Assembly (NCBI RefSeq): GCF_000526335.1 | Contig: NZ_JAFW01000001.1 | Span: 3,844,001 to 3,908,000, forward strand | DNA length: 64,000 bases | Source: Arthrobacter sp. 31Y | Lineage (GTDB): Bacteria > Actinomycetota > Actinomycetes > Actinomycetales > Micrococcaceae | Reading direction: 5' to 3' | In this document: piece after piece, positions 24,054-32,092 of the stretch | Numbering within the stretch: position 1 is the first letter of the stretch | Layout: the number at the start of each line of letters is the position of its first letter | Position numbers and translations under genes: made by a program | Notes under the pieces: generated by a model | The model's database searches: none | Told to the model about the DNA's origin: nothing | The model's input: only the letters and a program-made list of their open reading frames with translations

Positions 24054-25535
24054 ATGACTGTCACGGTTGAACGCGAAAGCGAACTGCTGGCTTCCGTCCC
24101 TACCGGCCTGCTGATCAACGGTCAGTGGCGCCCGGCCGGTTCCGGAAAGACCTTTGATGTTGAGGACCCGGCAACGGGCAAGGTCCTCCTCAGCATCTCC
24201 GACGCCGGTGCTGAAGACGGCGCTGCCGCCCTCGACGCCGCTGCTGCCGCCCAGGCTGACTGGGCACGGACCGCACCGCGCGAACGCGGCGAGATCCTGC
24301 GCCGCGCTTTCGAGCTGGTCACCGAGCGCGCCGAAGACTTCGCCCTGCTGATGACCCTGGAAATGGGCAAGCCCCTCGCTGAAGCCCGCGGCGAGGTCAC
24401 CTACGGTGCTGAGTTCCTGCGCTGGTTCTCCGAGGAAGCCGTCCGAGTGTCCGGCCGTTACTCCACAGCACCTGATGGCAAGAACCGCCTCCTGGTGCAG
24501 AAAAAGCCGGTGGGCCCCTGCTTGCTGATCACCCCGTGGAACTTCCCGCTGGCCATGGCCACCCGCAAGATCGCGCCCGCCGTCGCTGCCGGTTGCACCA
24601 TGGTGCTCAAGCCCGCCAACCTGACCCCGCTCACCAGCCTTCTGTTCGCACAGGTCATGCAGGAAGCCGGCCTCCCCGCTGGTGTCCTGAACGTCATCCA
24701 GACCTCCACCGCCGGCGCTGTCACGGGCCCGCTGATCAAGGATGACCGTCTCCGCAAGATCTCCTTCACCGGCTCCACCCCGGTGGGCCAGGCCCTGATC
24801 CGTGAAGCCGCGGACAAGGTCCTGCGTACCTCCATGGAACTGGGCGGCAACGCCCCGTTTGTTGTCTTCGAGGACGCGGACCTGGACAAGGCTGTTGAAG
24901 GTGCCATCGCTGCGAAGATGCGCAACATGGGCGAGGCCTGCACTGCAGCGAACCGCTTCATTGTGCACGAGTCCGTGGCCGATTCCTTCGCGGAGAAGTT
25001 CGCCGCCAAGATCGGTTCCCTCACCACTGCCCGCGGCACTGAGCCCGAATCCAAGGTGGGCCCGCTGATCGACGGCAAGGCCCGCGATGGCGTTCACGCC
25101 CTGGTATCCGAAGCCGTAGCAGGAGGTGCCACTGCCGTCACCGGTGGTGCCGCCGTCGAGGGCCCCGGTTACTTCTACCAGCCCACCGTGCTGAAGAACG
25201 TTGCCGCCGATGCCCGCATCCTGCGGGAAGAAATCTTCGGACCGGTTGCGCCCATCATCACCTTCTCCACCGAAGATGACGCCGTCCGCCTGGCAAACAA
25301 CACCGAGTACGGCCTGGTTGCCTACGTCTTCACCAAGGACCTCAACCGTGGCCTGCGCATCAGCGAAAGGATCGAGACCGGCATGCTCGGCCTGAACGCC
25401 GGTGTGATCTCCAACGCAGCAGCACCGTTCGGTGGCGTCAAGCAGTCCGGCCTGGGCCGTGAAGGCGGTTCCGAAGGCATCGAAGAGTACCTCTACACCC
25501 AGTACGTAGGTATCGCGGACCCGTACGCCGACTAG
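24054..25535 (+). CDS. gabD: NAD(P)-dependent succinate-semialdehyde dehydrogenase
   Basis: Oxidises succinic semialdehyde to succinate, the last step of the GABA shunt, though other small aldehydes are possible. The 493-residue aldehyde dehydrogenase has the GLLINGQWRPAGSGKTFDVEDPATG N-terminus in overview, LLITPWNFPLAMATRK, KPANLTPL, FTGSTPVGQ, catalytic Glu262 in MELGGNAPF and catalytic Cys296 in GEACTAANRF, and the C-terminal APFGGVKQSGLGREGG motif, all typical of the SSADH branch. GAAGGAG precedes the ATG. A six-pair hairpin (24015-24035) sits just before the ribosome-binding site. The gene stands alone, closed by a strong terminator; no GABA transaminase is adjacent. Confidence 0.9.
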   Translation: MTVTVERESELLASVPTGLLINGQWRPAGSGKTFDVEDPATGKVLLSISDAGAEDGAAALDAAAAAQADWARTAPRERGEILRRAFELVTERAEDFALLMTLEMGKPLAEARGEVTYGAEFLRWFSEEAVRVSGRYSTAPDGKNRLLVQKKPVGPCLLITPWNFPLAMATRKIAPAVAAGCTMVLKPANLTPLTSLLFAQVMQEAGLPAGVLNVIQTSTAGAVTGPLIKDDRLRKISFTGSTPVGQALIREAADKVLRTSMELGGNAPFVVFEDADLDKAVEGAIAAKMRNMGEACTAANRFIVHESVADSFAEKFAAKIGSLTTARGTEPESKVGPLIDGKARDGVHALVSEAVAGGATAVTGGAAVEGPGYFYQPTVLKNVAADARILREEIFGPVAPIITFSTEDDAVRLANNTEYGLVAYVFTKDLNRGLRISERIETGMLGLNAGVISNAAAPFGGVKQSGLGREGGSEGIEEYLYTQYVGIADPYAD

Positions 25536-25587
25536 GCCTTACTGGATCCGGTTCGCCGCTCTCGCAACAAGAACGGCTGACAAACGC

Positions 25588-25633
25588 AGGGGCCCGGCCC
25601 CGGAACCACAAGTTCCGGCGTCGGGCCCTTTGC
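25588..25633 (+). terminator. Two-tier hairpin terminator after gabD
   Basis: An outer stem GGGCCCG/CGGGCCC (25590-25596 and 25622-25628) and an inner stem CCGGAAC/GTTCCGG (25600-25606 and 25612-25618) are separated by a small internal loop and followed by TTTGCTG. It can also serve the convergent transglutaminase operon. Confidence 0.75.
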
Positions 25634-25662
25634 TGTCTGTACCTCAATCAGCGGTCCTGAAC

Positions 25663-28149
25663 CTAGCGGCGCTGGGGGAGTAGCCCCTTGAGCCTGCGCC
25701 AGGACATCGCGACGGTCCGCCCTGTTGCCCTGCCGAACCTTCCGACCGCCCGGAACGGGGCGCCGAGCGCGTGGACCCAGCGGCGCATCATCGACGGCGG
25801 CAACCAGTCGGCGCGGAAGCGCACCAGCCAGCGGGCGTTGTTGCGCAACGACTCGCGGATGACAGCAACGCGGGTGGCAGCTGCCGGTGCCGGTGTCGCT
25901 GCACGGCCGTACCGCTGCCGTTCGAAGTCCGAGGTGAGCGACGCGACTGCCTCATGGGCGGCGTCGTCGAGTCCTCCAGTGACACCAAGCGCAGAACTGG
26001 AGCGCAACCGGGCGGAGAAATGCCGCGGCGTCTCGCTGGGTTTTGACGGCACGCCGTAATCGGTGGCGAGATCCTGCAACTCTGCCCACGCCAGTTCAGG
26101 GGCAGGATCCCTCGAGCCTGTGAGCTCGGGATCGTCCGGAGGTTTCTGGTTGAGCCGGCGTCGCCGGAGAACCGTCCTGCTCAGCCTCGGCGACCACAGG
26201 AATCCGGCAAGCACCAACACCCCGGCCGCGCCCGCGCCGATGGCCGGCCACGGGTTCACGGCGGCGGAACCTGCGGCGGGCGTATCCACGCCGGGGAGCG
26301 GGACAGCAGGAGCCGGGGCGGGGGCAGGAGTGGTCAGGACCTCTTTCTCATCCGCATTGGTGCTCAGGTTGCCGGGCACCGAACTCTCCGTGGCGTACTC
26401 GGGAACCACACCACGCGACGGCGTCGGTTCGAAGGGGACCCAGCCCAGGCCTTCGAAGTACAGCTCAGGCCAGGCGTGGGCATCCCGGGCGTCAACTTCG
26501 TACTCAGGGAAGGATCCCTGACCCACAAGGGCCACGGACTCGCCCGTGAGGCGGCCGGGCGCGTAACCGACAGCAATCCTGCTGGGGATGCCTTCAGCCC
26601 GCGCCATGACCGCCATGGCGGAGGAGAAGTGGACGCAATAGCCGCTTTTCACCGAGAGGAAGTCAGCCAGGACTGAGAGGCCATTGCCGTCATAACCGTT
26701 CTGGACGGGAGCCTGAAGGGAATAGGTGAACTCGCCTGAACGCAGGTACTTCTGGATGGCCAGAGCCTTCCCGTAGTTGCTGCCTGCGGACGCCGTGACA
26801 GTATCGGCCGTTTGCCGCACGATCTCCGGAAGGCTGCCCGGGATCCTCAGGAAGTCTTCTGAAATGCCCTCTGGAACTGCGCTGGCTTGGGACAAGGACT
26901 GTGCTGTGATCTTGGGAGCTGCAGAGAAGACCACATACCGTTGCGCGCGGGTGGTGGTCTCCGTGCTCATGATGCTCAAGGTGGCTGGATCCCAGGTCCA
27001 TCGTCCATTGAGGCCGTTCACGGAGGCCGGAGCAAAAGGAGCTGGAAGATAAGGGCTGGTAAACAGGCCTGCGTTGACGGAAGTCACGGCGTTGACCACC
27101 TCGCCCTGCACCGCGTATCCGGTTTCGATCCTGTCCGCGCCCGCCCTTCGCCCGGCGGCTCGATCATCAGGGGCCCATGTTTCGCCGTCGAAGTTGTCAA
27201 TGGTGACAGACCTTAGGTACAGGGGGCCGCTGGCACTTGTGGCATAAGTGATGCGCCCTGAACCGGTGGGACTGCGGAGGCTGTTGCCCAGGGTGATCAT
27301 GGGATTGAGCCCATTGGAGGTTCCCCAAGGGCTCAGCCGCGAGCCCTGCGGAAAGGTGCCGGTCTCAAAACCGGGAATCACCAGCGGGACGGTCAGGGTC
27401 ATAGCCAGCGCCAAGCCTCCAGTAACCACCGAGCGCCTAAACTGGCCGGCTCCGCGTCCCGAACCGGACTGCAGCCTGGCGTCAGGGGCGAACCAGTGGC
27501 TGCACCCGAGGATGAGCAGGAAGCCCACAGCCGCACCGATGAACCCGGCCACTCCCACGCTCTGGGGTTTGATGGTGGCCGGGACCACCATCACCGCCAG
27601 GAGACCAATGCCGCTGGCGGCCGGCATGGACAGGGGAACGGCAAGGGCATCGATCAAGATCACCAGGAGGCCCAGGCAGGCGCACATGACAAAGACGATC
27701 CCTGCGTTGGGTGCAACAGGCGCGCTCTCGGACACCACTGTTTCCGCAGCCCGCTTGATAAGGCGACCGACGGCGGTGAAGGTTCCGGTGGTGGGGATGA
27801 ATCCCGCCAGGCTTTCCTGACGGCAGAAAGTGAAGCTAAGGACGCCGGCCAAGGAGGCAAAAGAGGCCAATGTGGCGAGCAGGGGCTGAGCACGGAGCGC
27901 CCGGAGGGCAGCAAGCGTCAGGGCAACCACCACCACTGTGGTGATTAGCGGCATGAACCAGCCCCAACCCCTGAGGACGCCATTCAGGGACAACGCAGCG
28001 CCAAGGACAGCCACGGCAATGGATCCCGCCATGGCCCATGGATAGGGTCCGGCTCCCGGGGTTTGCCTACGGGGTGACGGCCGCGGTGCTGACCCGCCGC
28101 CAGGTTGGGCCGGGGCGTTGGGGGAGCCGCGGTGGGAGGTGGTAGTCAT
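25663..28149 (-). CDS. TgpA-like membrane transglutaminase-domain protein
   Basis: 828 residues from ATG 28149. The N-terminal half has about seven transmembrane segments (residues ~37-260), followed by an extracytoplasmic transglutaminase-like domain. The Cys-His-Asp triad is visible in SGYCVHFSSAMAVMARAEG, DAHAWPELYFEGLGWVPFEP and the intervening aspartate. A Pro/Ala linker, one more membrane helix (~605-625) and a cytoplasmic DUF4129-like tail complete it, the TgpA/DUF3488 architecture. Such proteins are coupled to DUF58 and MoxR and are thought to act on envelope proteins; the reaction is not established. The start overlaps the DUF58 stop by four bases (ATGA). The extra 42 residues of open frame upstream lie inside DUF58. 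Confidence 0.9.
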   Translation of the reverse strand: MTTTSHRGSPNAPAQPGGGSAPRPSPRRQTPGAGPYPWAMAGSIAVAVLGAALSLNGVLRGWGWFMPLITTVVVVALTLAALRALRAQPLLATLASFASLAGVLSFTFCRQESLAGFIPTTGTFTAVGRLIKRAAETVVSESAPVAPNAGIVFVMCACLGLLVILIDALAVPLSMPAASGIGLLAVMVVPATIKPQSVGVAGFIGAAVGFLLILGCSHWFAPDARLQSGSGRGAGQFRRSVVTGGLALAMTLTVPLVIPGFETGTFPQGSRLSPWGTSNGLNPMITLGNSLRSPTGSGRITYATSASGPLYLRSVTIDNFDGETWAPDDRAAGRRAGADRIETGYAVQGEVVNAVTSVNAGLFTSPYLPAPFAPASVNGLNGRWTWDPATLSIMSTETTTRAQRYVVFSAAPKITAQSLSQASAVPEGISEDFLRIPGSLPEIVRQTADTVTASAGSNYGKALAIQKYLRSGEFTYSLQAPVQNGYDGNGLSVLADFLSVKSGYCVHFSSAMAVMARAEGIPSRIAVGYAPGRLTGESVALVGQGSFPEYEVDARDAHAWPELYFEGLGWVPFEPTPSRGVVPEYATESSVPGNLSTNADEKEVLTTPAPAPAPAVPLPGVDTPAAGSAAVNPWPAIGAGAAGVLVLAGFLWSPRLSRTVLRRRRLNQKPPDDPELTGSRDPAPELAWAELQDLATDYGVPSKPSETPRHFSARLRSSSALGVTGGLDDAAHEAVASLTSDFERQRYGRAATPAPAAATRVAVIRESLRNNARWLVRFRADWLPPSMMRRWVHALGAPFRAVGRFGRATGRTVAMSWRRLKGLLPQRR

Positions 28150-29606
28150 CGCGGCACCGCTGCTCCACGACGGACATCCATGGCTGCATCGGCTGCCGCT
28201 ACGATTCCGCCCTCGTCGAAGGCTGACCAGGCCGCAGCCAAATGAGTCTTTGAGGTGACAGCGGCCGCTCTCCACCCTGCCAAGCGAAGAATCTCCAATG
28301 CTTCGTCATTGTTCCGTGAAGCATCGGTCATCACCAGGGCGAAGGCATTGGCCCCGTACCCGGCCGCGGGAGCAAGCGCCCGTGCTTCCGCGAGCGTCAG
28401 ATTGCCCACCAAGGCCAGCAGGGGGCCACGCAGGCGATGCGCTGAGAGTTTGTCCATCAGGCGGTCGTTGAAGGGAGAATCTGCAGTCTCTGATGCCGGA
28501 GCGGGGGAGCCTTCTTTCTTTTCTGAACCGGATTTATGGTCTGTGTGCTCGGTTCGGTGGTGTTCCGCCCTGATGTGCCTGGGGCCGCTCAGCTCCACGG
28601 CTGCCAGTGCCTCGGCGATTGCTTGAAGACCGCCCGCACCCGAGAACTCCTCAGCATCCGGGTCCGTGGCCGACCGCGAACGGTGGAACGCCGGTCCGCC
28701 GAATGAGTCAAGGAGCCGCAAGGAATAATTTCGTTCCGCCAAGTGTGCGGCGATCGACATCGCTGCCGTAACAGTCCACTCAAAGTTGGTACTGGTCACC
28801 AAATCCGAGTCTTCGTCGCGGCTGCCGAAGACGGACCCGTTTCCGGCGGCAAAGGCGGAGAACCTCTGGTCAAGGATGAGGGTGGCTTCCGGTGTGGTCA
28901 CCGACTCTTCCTGACGTACCATGAGCTGGCCATGGCGGGCGGTAGCGGCCCAGTGAACGCGGCGCATGGGGTCACCGTGCCTGTACTCACGGGTCATGAT
29001 GTCATCATCGCTGGGATTAGCCCTGATGCGGGTTGCGGTCACGCCATCGTTGCCGCGCGCACCGGCGAGGCCGGTGACGGGAAGTTCGACGGCGGCAGGC
29101 GTCACGGTGAGGATGTCGCCGTCGTCAATTGCATGCCTGCGCAACGATAAGCCGAACGGGTCACTGAACTCTGCCGTGACCGGACCAATCCTGAACTGTC
29201 CCCGCTTGCCCGAGCGAAGGTGATATTCGTAGCGGCTGGTGCCTCCGGACGCTGATCTGGCCGGAAAACGGAAAGCGGGAGGCTCCCCGAAACGAGGAGG
29301 CAATTGCTCCTCCATAATGACCTGCCCCGTGGCATACGAAGAACGGGCAACGGCCAGGCGAACAGTGGTGGTGCTCGACGTCTCCACCGTGGATGGATTG
29401 AACTCCCGGTACACCTGGAACTTGGGTTTAAGCACCCGGACGCCAGCAAGCGCAACCGAAGGAAGGAGGATCAGCAAAATGGCCAAGGAGAGCAGATCCC
29501 GCCTGCCCATGACGTAGGCGCACCCGAGCGCGAGAGCCCCGGCTGCCAGGAGCCCCCAGCCGCGGTTGGTGAATAAGTGCTTGGGAAGCCGATCCATGAG
29601 CGCCAT
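28146..29606 (-). CDS. DUF58 domain-containing protein
   Basis: 486 residues from ATG 29606 (GGAGAC upstream). Two close transmembrane helices (~13-55) are followed by a beta-rich region and the DUF58 signature YRHGDPMRRVHWAATARHGQLMVRQ near residues 225-250, then a vWA-like fold with a divergent metal site. DUF58 proteins work with MoxR AAA+ ATPases as presumed chaperone/adaptor systems. The gene is 13 bases after moxR and overlaps the transglutaminase gene, giving the order moxR-DUF58-tgpA. A charged Ser/Glu/Lys-rich loop lies near residue 365. Confidence 0.9.
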   Translation of the reverse strand: MALMDRLPKHLFTNRGWGLLAAGALALGCAYVMGRRDLLSLAILLILLPSVALAGVRVLKPKFQVYREFNPSTVETSSTTTVRLAVARSSYATGQVIMEEQLPPRFGEPPAFRFPARSASGGTSRYEYHLRSGKRGQFRIGPVTAEFSDPFGLSLRRHAIDDGDILTVTPAAVELPVTGLAGARGNDGVTATRIRANPSDDDIMTREYRHGDPMRRVHWAATARHGQLMVRQEESVTTPEATLILDQRFSAFAAGNGSVFGSRDEDSDLVTSTNFEWTVTAAMSIAAHLAERNYSLRLLDSFGGPAFHRSRSATDPDAEEFSGAGGLQAIAEALAAVELSGPRHIRAEHHRTEHTDHKSGSEKKEGSPAPASETADSPFNDRLMDKLSAHRLRGPLLALVGNLTLAEARALAPAAGYGANAFALVMTDASRNNDEALEILRLAGWRAAAVTSKTHLAAAWSAFDEGGIVAAADAAMDVRRGAAVPR

Positions 29607-29619
29607 TGGGGCATGTCTC

Positions 29620-30708
29620 CTAAACGCTGTTCCTGTCCCTGCGCCATGCGCCGGGCGGTTCCTGGGCAACGGGCAGGGAAGCGAAAATGCCCCGGAGAAT
29701 GCTCTGCGGTGTATCGCCCGAACTCGCGGCCTTGCGGTCCAGAATGATCCGGTGGGCCAGCACCGACTCGGCAACGTCCACCACGTCATCCGGCAGGACA
29801 AAGTCCCGGCCATCCAATGCTGCCGTGGCCTTGGCCGCACGCAACAGTTGCAGCAAGGACCGTGGGCTTGCACCAAGGCGGAGGCGGGCGCTGTCCCGGG
29901 TGGCCCGTCCAATGGCCACCGTGTACTCCTTGATGGCTGTGGAGACGTAGACCTGCTGGACGGTGGCGATCATGGCAGCGACATCGGCGGCCGTCACTAC
30001 AGGAGTCACCTTCACCAGCGGCGAGGACGCCTGATGGGTCTCCAACATCTCGATCTCGGCATCCTTGTCCGGGTAGCCCATGGAGATTCGCGCCATAAAA
30101 CGGTCGCGCTGGGCTTCAGGCAGCGGATACGTGCCTTCCATCTCGATGGGATTCTGCGTGGCCACAACCATGAAGGGCAAACCCAGTTGGTACGAGTGAC
30201 CGTCCACGGTCACCTGGTGCTCCTCCATGCATTCAAGGAGCGCCGACTGGGTTTTGGCCGAAGCGCGGTTGATTTCGTCGCCGATGACGATGTTCGCGAA
30301 CACGGCGCCGGGGCGGAACTCGAATTGCCGGGAAGACTGGTTGTAGATGGACACGCCAGTGACATCGGAGGGCAGCAGGTCCGGGGTGAACTGGATTCGG
30401 GATACCGTGCAGTCCACACTGCGCGCCAGCGTCTTTGCCAACAGCGTTTTGCCCACACCCGGGACGTCCTCCAAGAGAAGGTGGCCTTGGGCCAGAAGGA
30501 CCGTCAGAGCGAGCTTTGCAGCATCGGCTTTTCCGTCAATGACCTGATTGATGGAACCCAGGATGCGCTCGCTGGCATCATGGAACCGCTCCGCGTCCAT
30601 GACGTGCGGCCTATGCCCGTTGAGTCCCGCGCCATCCCGTGGCAGGGGGCTGTACGCCTCGCCCTGGACAGGAGAGGGTTCAACGGTGACTTGTCGCTTG
30701 GACTCCAT
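29620..30708 (-). CDS. MoxR-family AAA+ ATPase
   Basis: A 362-residue AAA+ ATPase: Walker A in DVPGVGKTLLAKTLA (residues ~80-94), Walker B and sensor region in IVIGDEINRASAKTQSALLECMEE, VVATQNPIEMEGTYPLPEAQRDRF (sensor 1 and arginine finger), and the lid domain ending in a helix with SPRSLLQLLRAAKATAALDGRDFVLPDDV. These are all hallmarks of MoxR. MoxR ATPases remodel partner complexes; here the partners are the DUF58 and transglutaminase proteins encoded downstream. First gene of the operon and divergent from tatD. Confidence 0.94.
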   Translation of the reverse strand: MESKRQVTVEPSPVQGEAYSPLPRDGAGLNGHRPHVMDAERFHDASERILGSINQVIDGKADAAKLALTVLLAQGHLLLEDVPGVGKTLLAKTLARSVDCTVSRIQFTPDLLPSDVTGVSIYNQSSRQFEFRPGAVFANIVIGDEINRASAKTQSALLECMEEHQVTVDGHSYQLGLPFMVVATQNPIEMEGTYPLPEAQRDRFMARISMGYPDKDAEIEMLETHQASSPLVKVTPVVTAADVAAMIATVQQVYVSTAIKEYTVAIGRATRDSARLRLGASPRSLLQLLRAAKATAALDGRDFVLPDDVVDVAESVLAHRIILDRKAASSGDTPQSILRGIFASLPVAQEPPGAWRRDRNSV

Positions 30709-30893
30709 GAATCGCCCTTCAGCCGTGGCCTAGGCAACAGCAATCTTTACTTAACGCTGTTGGTGGTGGCCGCTTGTCCGTTCCAGACTACCCAGACATT
30801 GGCTGCCGCTGACATAGCGCTCCCGAATTTATGTGCCAAGTGGAATTTAAGGTGCACTCCTTCTTCGTTGCCCAAGGAGGACCGCAGTCCGAT

Positions 30894-30908
30894 TAAGGTG
30901 GAAGCATG
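30894..30908 (+). promoter_or_regulatory. Probable leaderless promoter of tatD (TAAGGT-N6-ATG)
   Basis: TAAGGT (30894-30899) is followed by GGAAGC-like six bases and the ATG at 30906. A separate AAGGAGG at 30874-30880 is too far upstream (about 25 bases) to act as a ribosome-binding site for this start. Confidence 0.5.
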
Positions 30909-31802
30909 TGCAATTCCCTCGCCCCCGCGCCCTACAGGGCGCCATCCGCTGCGACAGAAGAAAAAGAGTCCCGTCGGGAATACCCGCCAGCGCCGGAGCC
31001 CCTACCCGTAGCGGTCATGGACAACCACACACACCTGGACTTCAGGCACGGCCTGATCGAGGTCTCGGTCCGGGATGCGATGGACTCTGCGGAAGCGGTG
31101 GGCGTGCAGGGAGCCGTGCAGGTGGGCTGCGATCTCGAATCGTCCCGATTCACAGTGCAGGCCGTGGAAGCAGATCCCCGGCTGCTCGGCGCTGTGGCCA
31201 TCCACCCCAACGATGCCCCCGAATACGCGGCCCGTGGCGAGCTGGAATCGGCGCTCGCCGAGATCGAGGAGTTGGCCGGTCATCCGCGGATCCGGGCCAT
31301 CGGTGAGACGGGGCTGGACTTCTTCCGGACCCACGGTGAGGGACTGACACATCAGCGTTACTCGTTCCGCCGCCACATTGACATTGCCAAGCGGCTGGGA
31401 CTGACGCTCCAGATTCACGACCGCGACGCCCACGACGACGTCGTTCAGGTTCTGCGGGAGGAAGGTGCGCCAGAAAGGGTGGTTTTCCACTGCTTCTCCG
31501 GAGATGAAGAACTCGCCCGCATCTGTAACCAGAACGGCTGGTACATGTCGTTCGCCGGGACCATGACGTTCAAGAACGCAGGCAATCTCCGTGCCGCCCT
31601 GGCCATCGCCGAGCCAAGCAGGATTCTGGTGGAAACCGATTCACCCTTCCTCACACCGCATCCCCATCGCGGTCGGCCGAATGCCAGCTACATGGTTCCC
31701 TACACAGTCAGGTCCATGGCGGACGTGACAGGAGATGACTTGTCCGAACTTTGTTCGCGACTGGCCGAAAACACCCTGGATGCCTACGGATCCTGGGGCT
31801 AA
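30906..31802 (+). CDS. tatD: TatD-family metal-dependent DNase/hydrolase
   Basis: A 298-residue TIM-barrel hydrolase. Metal ligands are visible: MDNHTHLDF near residue 38, AIGETGLDFF (Glu), LQIHDRDAHDD (His), VFHCFSGD (His) and LVETDSPFLTPHPHRGRPN (Asp). TatD proteins are 3'-exonucleases or DNases implicated in DNA repair and fragmentation. The first ~36 residues are a variable extension; a downstream ATG at the MDNHTH segment (31017) is an alternative start. Position ahead of rpfB-ksgA-ispE equals the mycobacterial Rv1008-Rv1011 order, although the methionyl-tRNA synthetase gene usually nearby is absent from this window. Confidence 0.93.
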   Translation: MCNSLAPAPYRAPSAATEEKESRREYPPAPEPLPVAVMDNHTHLDFRHGLIEVSVRDAMDSAEAVGVQGAVQVGCDLESSRFTVQAVEADPRLLGAVAIHPNDAPEYAARGELESALAEIEELAGHPRIRAIGETGLDFFRTHGEGLTHQRYSFRRHIDIAKRLGLTLQIHDRDAHDDVVQVLREEGAPERVVFHCFSGDEELARICNQNGWYMSFAGTMTFKNAGNLRAALAIAEPSRILVETDSPFLTPHPHRGRPNASYMVPYTVRSMADVTGDDLSELCSRLAENTLDAYGSWG

Positions 31803-31997
31803 ACGGGCTCTTTCGACTCCGCGGTCAATGCTCTGACTGGATACCCGGTATGCACGTTACTTGGTTCGTTTATAACGGATCGGTTACTGTGTTAAACAAG
31901 TAGCCGGGGTCGGGGAAGGCCTTCGGACAACTGCTCCGGTTCATTCCGGTGCAATCAGTTCAGTGATTTTGGCGGCGCAGATGCCGGCAGCAAGAGT

Positions 31998-32044
31998 GGG
32001 ACCAGGCGTAATGCCTGGCCCTCCGTTTTTGCGGTCGGCATTAC
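31998..32044 (+). terminator. Intrinsic terminator in the rpfB leader with overlapping alternative pairing
   Basis: GGG-A-CCAGGC (31998-32007) and GCCTGGCCC (32013-32021) form a GC-rich hairpin (one bulged A, five-base loop) followed by TCCGTTTTT (32022-32030), a true T-run, 62 bases upstream of the rpfB start. GTAATGCC (32008-32015), which spans its loop and right arm, is perfectly complementary to GGCATTAC (32037-32044) just downstream, so a second, mutually exclusive hairpin is possible. It may be the tatD terminator, an attenuator of rpfB, or both. Confidence 0.65.
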
Positions 32045-32092
32045 TTTTGCGCTTTTCCCCGTGCCCGGATGGTCTGAGAGTAATGGGCGATC

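Noticed and set aside
23850..25097. 415-codon open frame on the minus strand
   Set aside because: Antisense to the rsmI end and the aldehyde dehydrogenase; Gly/His/Gln-rich shadow frame without motifs.
31803..32092. c-di-AMP (ydaO) riboswitch upstream of rpfB
   Set aside because: A GCCGGGGTC stretch near 31905 recalls part of the motif, but the other conserved blocks are not seen. Kept only as a terminator/attenuator.
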